36,484 nt of DNA from Bacteroides sp. (GTDB lineage Bacteria; Bacteroidota; Bacteroidia; Bacteroidales; SM23-62): positions 1-36,484 of the forward strand of contig DRHS01000215.1 in assembly GCA_011053095.1 (NCBI GenBank), read 5' to 3'. The notes under the pieces are model-generated. The model saw only the letters and a list, made by a program, of their open reading frames with translations, searched no databases and had not been told where the DNA came from. Of the stretch, positions 33,901 to 36,484 are shown in pieces. The first letter of the stretch is position 1. Each line of letters starts with the position of its first letter. Made by a program: the position numbers and the translations under genes.

Positions 33901-34418
33901 TCAAATCTCTCGGTCCCCGTTTCGGCAAACTCATGAAGTCCATTTCAGAAGAGATAGGGAAAATGAACCAGGAAAACATTGCTCAGTTTGAGAAACAGGG
34001 GAAGTGGGTACTGAATATCTCTGGAGAAGTAATCAACCTTATGCCAGAAGATGTTGAGATCTCAACTGAAGATATACCCGGGTGGCTTGTTGCCAACGAT
34101 GGTAACCTCACAATCGCTCTTGATGTTACCGTAACGGATGAATTACTTCGAGAAGGGATTGCCAGAGAATTTATCAACCGGATCCAAAATTATAGAAAAG
34201 AAAGCGGATTTGATGTAACCGATAAAATTAAAGTATTGATAATGAGCCATTCATCAATAGATGATGCCATTCTTCAACACAAAGATTATATCGGCACACA
34301 AACACTGGCTATACAGATTGACCTTGTAGATGAGATGGATACCGGAAATGCCCGGAAAGTGGAGATTGACGAGGATGTACAGACCTGGATCAAAATCGAG
34401 AAAGCCAGTGGCTTTTAA
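30975..34418 (+). CDS. ileS: Isoleucine--tRNA ligase (eukaryote-like, altered HIGH motif)
   Basis: Charges tRNA-Ile. The 1147-residue enzyme has the Rossmann fold with GPPSANGMPGIHH (residues 48-60); the HxGH signature reads GIHH, so the first and third positions are swapped. The editing domain runs about 180-380 and includes DAITVVLAKALFNTY. The second signature is DKSGNKMSKR (about 684-693). No C-terminal zinc ribbon is seen. This matches the IleRS2-like, mupirocin-insensitive type known in Bacteroidota. Start ATG at 30975; preceded by a TATCTTTG element. Confidence 0.97.
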   Translation: MSAKFPEYKGLDLSGINKEIVQFWKDNSTFEQSIEIRKNDPAFIFFEGPPSANGMPGIHHVISRTVKDVFCRYKTQKGFRVDRKAGWDTHGLPIELAVEKTLGITKEDIGKKITIAQYNETCRKEVMKYTREWEELTEQMGYWVDMTDPYITYENKYIETLWHLLKKLYNLDLLYKGYTIQPYSPAAGTGLSSHELNQPGCYRDVKDTTIVALFKLIRDEGSEFLFRETDTDVFIMAWTTTPWTLPSNTALAMGPKIDYVSVKTFNPYTGDAITVVLAKALFNTYFPAENAELVWDDYKPGDKKRPYIILAEHRGKEFQQVSYEQLIDWVKPRKPAFRVLMGDFVTTEEGTGIVHIAPTFGADDYRIAQQNDIPALVVVDKEGNTQPMVDRKGRMYRVEDLDESFVKEYVNLGTYGNFTGRFVKNEYDESIPEGSETIDVSIAVSLKQQKKAFQIAKYTHNYPHCWRTDKPVLYYPLSSWFIRTTKVKERLLELNNTINWKPTSTGTGRFGKWLENLVDWNLSRTRFWGTPLPIWMTEDKDEIKCIGSVEELKIEIDRAVEAEVMPGNPLANFIPGDNSDDNYQQFDLHRPFVDDILLVSDSGKPMYREADLIDVWFDSGAMPYAQWHYPFERKDEFNKLFPADFISEGVDQTRGWFFTLHTIATMISDTVSFRNVISHGLVLDKSGNKMSKRLGNTVDPFETIEKHGADPLRWYMMTNSQPWDNLKFDIDGVDEARRKFFGTLYNTYSFFALYANVDGFTYTKDEVPISKRPEIDRWIISLLNSLIREVDLQMNDYEPTRAGRAIQEFVVEHLSNWYVRLNRKRFWGGDFDLDKRAAYQTLYTCLETVSRLMAPLVPFYSEKLFTDLNTATQKHKTGSVHLCDFPVHNPEFIDRGLEVRMNLAQRISSMVLGLRRKVNIKVRQPLNRLMIPVLDNGFQKKVEAVKDLILTEINVKEIEFLTDTSGILVKRIKPNFKSLGPRFGKLMKSISEEIGKMNQENIAQFEKQGKWVLNISGEVINLMPEDVEISTEDIPGWLVANDGNLTIALDVTVTDELLREGIAREFINRIQNYRKESGFDVTDKIKVLIMSHSSIDDAILQHKDYIGTQTLAIQIDLVDEMDTGNARKVEIDEDVQTWIKIEKASGF

Positions 34419-34446
34419 CAACATATTTACATATATTTATTTTTCT

Positions 34447-34454
34447 TATATTTG
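34447..34454 (+). promoter_or_regulatory. Candidate -7 element (TATATTTG) for dksA-like gene
   Basis: Full TAnnTTTG match 17 bases before the ATG at 34472, in the 53-base gap after ileS. It suggests that the dksA-like gene may be transcribed separately. Confidence 0.5.
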
Positions 34455-34471
34455 CCAAAATTTTATGAGTC

Positions 34472-34849
34472 ATGGTAAAAAAGACCAGATATTCGGAAGA
34501 GGAGTTACAGGAATTCAAACTGATTATTCTTGATAAGATCGATAAAGCAAGCAAAGACTACGAACTCTTGAAGGAATCAATTACTCAAGGTGCAAGCAAT
34601 GATACCCAGGACACCTCCCCTACATTTAAAGTCTTAGAAGAAGGAGCAGCAACCCTCTCAAAAGAGGAGGCAGGAAAACTTGCCCAGAGACAGCAGAAGT
34701 TTATTCAACACCTTCAGGCAGCCCTGGTAAGAATAGAAAACAAAACATACGGTATTTGCCGTGCAACGGGAAAACTGATAAGGCCGGAACGCCTCCGGGC
34801 AGTTCCCCATGCGACACTGAGCATAGACGCGAAACAGCAACAATCATAA
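34472..34849 (+). CDS. DksA/TraR-family protein with lost zinc-finger cysteines
   Basis: A 125-residue DksA-like protein. The N-terminal coiled coil holds an acidic tip reading D44-T-Q-D47-T, similar to the DxxDxA tip by which DksA reaches the RNA polymerase active site. The globular part GICRATGKLIRPERLRAVPH (94-113) keeps only one (C96) of the four zinc cysteines. In Bacteroidota this short, cysteine-poor form is common. It may bind RNA polymerase secondary channel and respond to ppGpp, but that is inferred from the family. It is followed by a strong terminator-like hairpin and then lspA. Confidence 0.9.
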   Translation: MVKKTRYSEEELQEFKLIILDKIDKASKDYELLKESITQGASNDTQDTSPTFKVLEEGAATLSKEEAGKLAQRQQKFIQHLQAALVRIENKTYGICRATGKLIRPERLRAVPHATLSIDAKQQQS

Positions 34850-34859
34850 ACTACGTTGT

Positions 34860-34885
34860 AGATCGGGGAGACCCGATCTTTTTTT
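34860..34885 (+). terminator. Intrinsic terminator between dksA-like gene and lspA
   Basis: AGATCGGG-GAGA-CCCGATCT forms a perfect 8-bp stem with a GAGA tetraloop (34860-34879), followed by seven T residues (34879-34885). This is the clearest intrinsic terminator in the window. It ends only 6 bases before the lspA start codon, so it could also act in lspA's leader. Confidence 0.85.
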
Positions 34886-34891
34886 CACCAG

Positions 34892-35545
34892 ATGTCAATT
34901 ACAAAAAAAGCCATATTTCTTATTCTTGGAGTGTTATTGATTGACCAGGTCCTGAAGATCGTGATCAAGACAAACATGACCATCGGAGAAGAGGTACACG
35001 TGATTGGAAACTGGTTCATTCTGCATTTTACAGAAAACAACGGTATGGCATTTGGATTAGACCTGCCAGGGAACAATGGCAAAATATTCCTGACACTTTT
35101 CAGGATAGTTGCCATAACCGGCATCGGTTTTTATATGCGAAATCTTATTCGTATTGAATCTACTGTGGGACTGATACTTGCAGTTGCGCTTATTTTTGCC
35201 GGAGCTGCGGGCAACATTATCGATTCCATATTTTACGGGATGATTTTTAATGATAGCTGGGGAAGAGTGGCGAGCATTTTCCCTGAGGGCGGAGGCTATG
35301 CTACAATACTGCAAGGAAGAGTGGTTGATATGTTCTATTTTCCTATCATACGCGGAACATGGCCTGAGTGGTTTCCCTGGTGGGGAGGCAACAGCCTTGT
35401 CTTTTTCAGGCCCGTGTTTAACATAGCCGATTCAGCTATTACCGTAGGAGTATCCATTATTCTGATCTGGCAGAAAAGATTCTTTGCTGAGCCGATACTT
35501 CCAGAGAAAAATGCCCAGGAAGAAAAAGTGTCTGCTGCCGAATAG
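34892..35545 (+). CDS. lspA: Lipoprotein signal peptidase (signal peptidase II)
   Basis: Aspartic membrane protease that cuts the signal peptide of prolipoproteins after lipid attachment. The 217-residue protein has IDQVLK (17-22), FTENNGMAFG (46-55), GNIID (107-111), RVVDMF with the first catalytic Asp146, and FNIADSAI with the second, D180. It is longer than the usual 160-odd residues: it carries an insertion before VVDM and another between VVDM and FNIAD (about 152-174, rich in Trp and Pro), as seen in Bacteroidota, plus an acidic tail. The two lipoproteins at 3.4-5.9 kb are likely substrates. Start ATG at 34892, right after the terminator. Confidence 0.95.
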   Translation: MSITKKAIFLILGVLLIDQVLKIVIKTNMTIGEEVHVIGNWFILHFTENNGMAFGLDLPGNNGKIFLTLFRIVAITGIGFYMRNLIRIESTVGLILAVALIFAGAAGNIIDSIFYGMIFNDSWGRVASIFPEGGGYATILQGRVVDMFYFPIIRGTWPEWFPWWGGNSLVFFRPVFNIADSAITVGVSIILIWQKRFFAEPILPEKNAQEEKVSAAE

Positions 35546-35547
35546 CC

Positions 35548-36484
35548 TCAAACAAGCTTAAAGTCCAACTGCCTGCGAGCCAGGTTTGCCCTGGCAACTA
35601 CCACCTTTAAATCGTCTCCCAGTTGAAACTTTTTTCCTGTTTTTTTGCCTTCCAGACTGAAGTTATCCTCATTGTAATCATAGAAATCATCCGTCAGGTC
35701 CCGCATGGAGACCATTCCCTCACATTTGTTGTCAACCAGCTCCACATAAATGCCCCATTCTGTAATCCCGGATATAACTCCCATAAAGACTTCCCCGATT
35801 TTATCACTTAAAAATTCAACCTGCTTGTATTTGATCGAGGCCCATTCAGCATTCATTGCCTTGCGCTCCATTTCAGAGGAGTGCTTGCAGCGGGACTCAT
35901 ATTTCTGATGGCTTTTAGATTCTCCCCCTTTCAGGTAATGGTCAAGCAGGCGGTGAACCATCATATCCGGATACCGCCGGATGGGTGATGTAAAATGGGT
36001 ATAGTAGGGGAAGGAGAGTCCGTAATGCCCGATGTTCATTGTTGAATACTCAGCTTTGGCCATAGCCCGGATGGCCAGCGTCTCTATCATGTTCTGCTCC
36101 TTCTTGCCGCGGACCTCTTCCATCAAACGGTTAATCGATCCGGAGATCCTTTTTTGTCCACTCGTCTGAATGCTGTACCCCAGGCGCTTGATGAAATAGG
36201 CAAAGGACTCAAGTCGATCGGGTTTGGGTTTATCGTGGACACGGTATATAAAAGTTCTGGATTTTGTTTTTGGAGCAGCATCTGATGAAGTATTGGCATC
36301 CATTTTGAAGCCTGATGGTTTCCCAATAAATTCTGCAACACGTTTATTGGCCAGCAACATAAATTCCTCAATCAGCTGGTTGGATTCTTTGTTCTCCTTG
36401 TAGTATACCCCCGTCGGAGACCCGCTTTCATCAATATGGAATTTCACCTCCACACGTTCAAAAGAAAAAGAGCCATCCCGGAAC
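35548..36484 (-). CDS. rnr: Ribonuclease R, C-terminal part (truncated by window edge)
   Basis: 3'-5' exoribonuclease that degrades structured RNA. The window holds about 312 codons of the 3' part. The frame runs on past the internal GTG at 36453 to the window edge and reads FRDGSFSFERVEVKF there. The RNB catalytic domain continues with EEFMLLANKRVAEFIGK (about 40-56 of the visible part) and HFTSPIRRYPDMMVHRLL. An S1 domain follows near the end (IGEVFMGVISGITEWGIYVE through LARRQLDFKLV). No basic C-terminal tail is present. The stop lies two bases from that of convergent lspA. The N-terminal cold-shock domains lie outside the window. Confidence 0.95.
   Translation of the reverse strand, partial: FRDGSFSFERVEVKFHIDESGSPTGVYYKENKESNQLIEEFMLLANKRVAEFIGKPSGFKMDANTSSDAAPKTKSRTFIYRVHDKPKPDRLESFAYFIKRLGYSIQTSGQKRISGSINRLMEEVRGKKEQNMIETLAIRAMAKAEYSTMNIGHYGLSFPYYTHFTSPIRRYPDMMVHRLLDHYLKGGESKSHQKYESRCKHSSEMERKAMNAEWASIKYKQVEFLSDKIGEVFMGVISGITEWGIYVELVDNKCEGMVSMRDLTDDFYDYNEDNFSLEGKKTGKKFQLGDDLKVVVARANLARRQLDFKLV

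Overview
The window looks like chromosomal core DNA of a Bacteroidota species, probably in the order Bacteroidales or a relative. The evidence is the gene content and order (flippase, dut, TPR lipoprotein, DUF4292 lipoprotein and EnvC-like protein, followed by an anti-sigma-type ATPase, ybeY and mnmG), several Bacteroidota-style protein variants (long LspA, DksA-like protein without zinc cysteines, eukaryote-like IleRS, YbeY without the third His, PheS with a Cys4 insert), and promoter elements resembling TAnnTTTG with few Shine-Dalgarno sequences. I see no rRNA, tRNA, CRISPR array, insertion sequence or prophage. Both ends cut through genes (mnmG on the left, rnr on the right).

Layout. Positions 1-7861 are a tightly packed run of eight minus-strand genes: flippase, dut, TPR lipoprotein, DUF4292 lipoprotein, EnvC-like coiled-coil LytM protein, anti-sigma-type ATPase, ybeY and mnmG. 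Positions 8046-9755 carry a secreted cyclophilin and pheS on the plus strand. An OsmC-like protein (minus) and a Crp/Fnr regulator (plus) diverge near 10.2 kb. Positions 14625-10994 hold a minus-strand unit nadA, MORN-repeat protein, ruvB. A 488-base AT-rich divergent intergenic region (14626-15113) with several dyad symmetries separates nadA from an Fe-S type Rrf2 regulator, which overlaps a convergent VanZ-like gene.

Positions 16054-22645 are the most unusual part. A 1392-residue protein joins an N-terminal GT4 glycosyltransferase, a roughly 430-residue segment I do not recognise, and a C-terminal phosphodiester-glycosidase (NAGPA/DUF2233-like) domain. It is followed after one base by hemW. 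On the opposite strand is a second GT4 enzyme sharing signature motifs with the N-terminal domain of the giant protein, and upstream of it a membrane-anchored coiled-coil protein. Then come an RRM RNA-binding protein, a small PD-(D/E)XK-like protein, a membrane J-domain protein, an acyl-CoA synthetase, a WecA-like transferase, an NAD-dependent epimerase/reductase, a small unknown protein, riboflavin synthase, IleRS, a DksA-like protein, LspA and the 3' part of rnr.

How it fits together. Most genes serve translation and tRNA quality (mnmG, ybeY, pheS, ileS, rnr), the envelope and surface glycans (flippase, EnvC-like, lipoproteins, lspA, WecA-like, the two GT4 proteins) and cofactors (nadA, ribE, hemW). 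The best candidate for undescribed biology is the giant glycosyltransferase/phosphodiester-glycosidase fusion with its leader inverted repeat and neighbouring GT4 paralogue. The dyad-rich rrf2/nadA control region is second. All functional statements are read from sequence motifs by eye; no database search was run.
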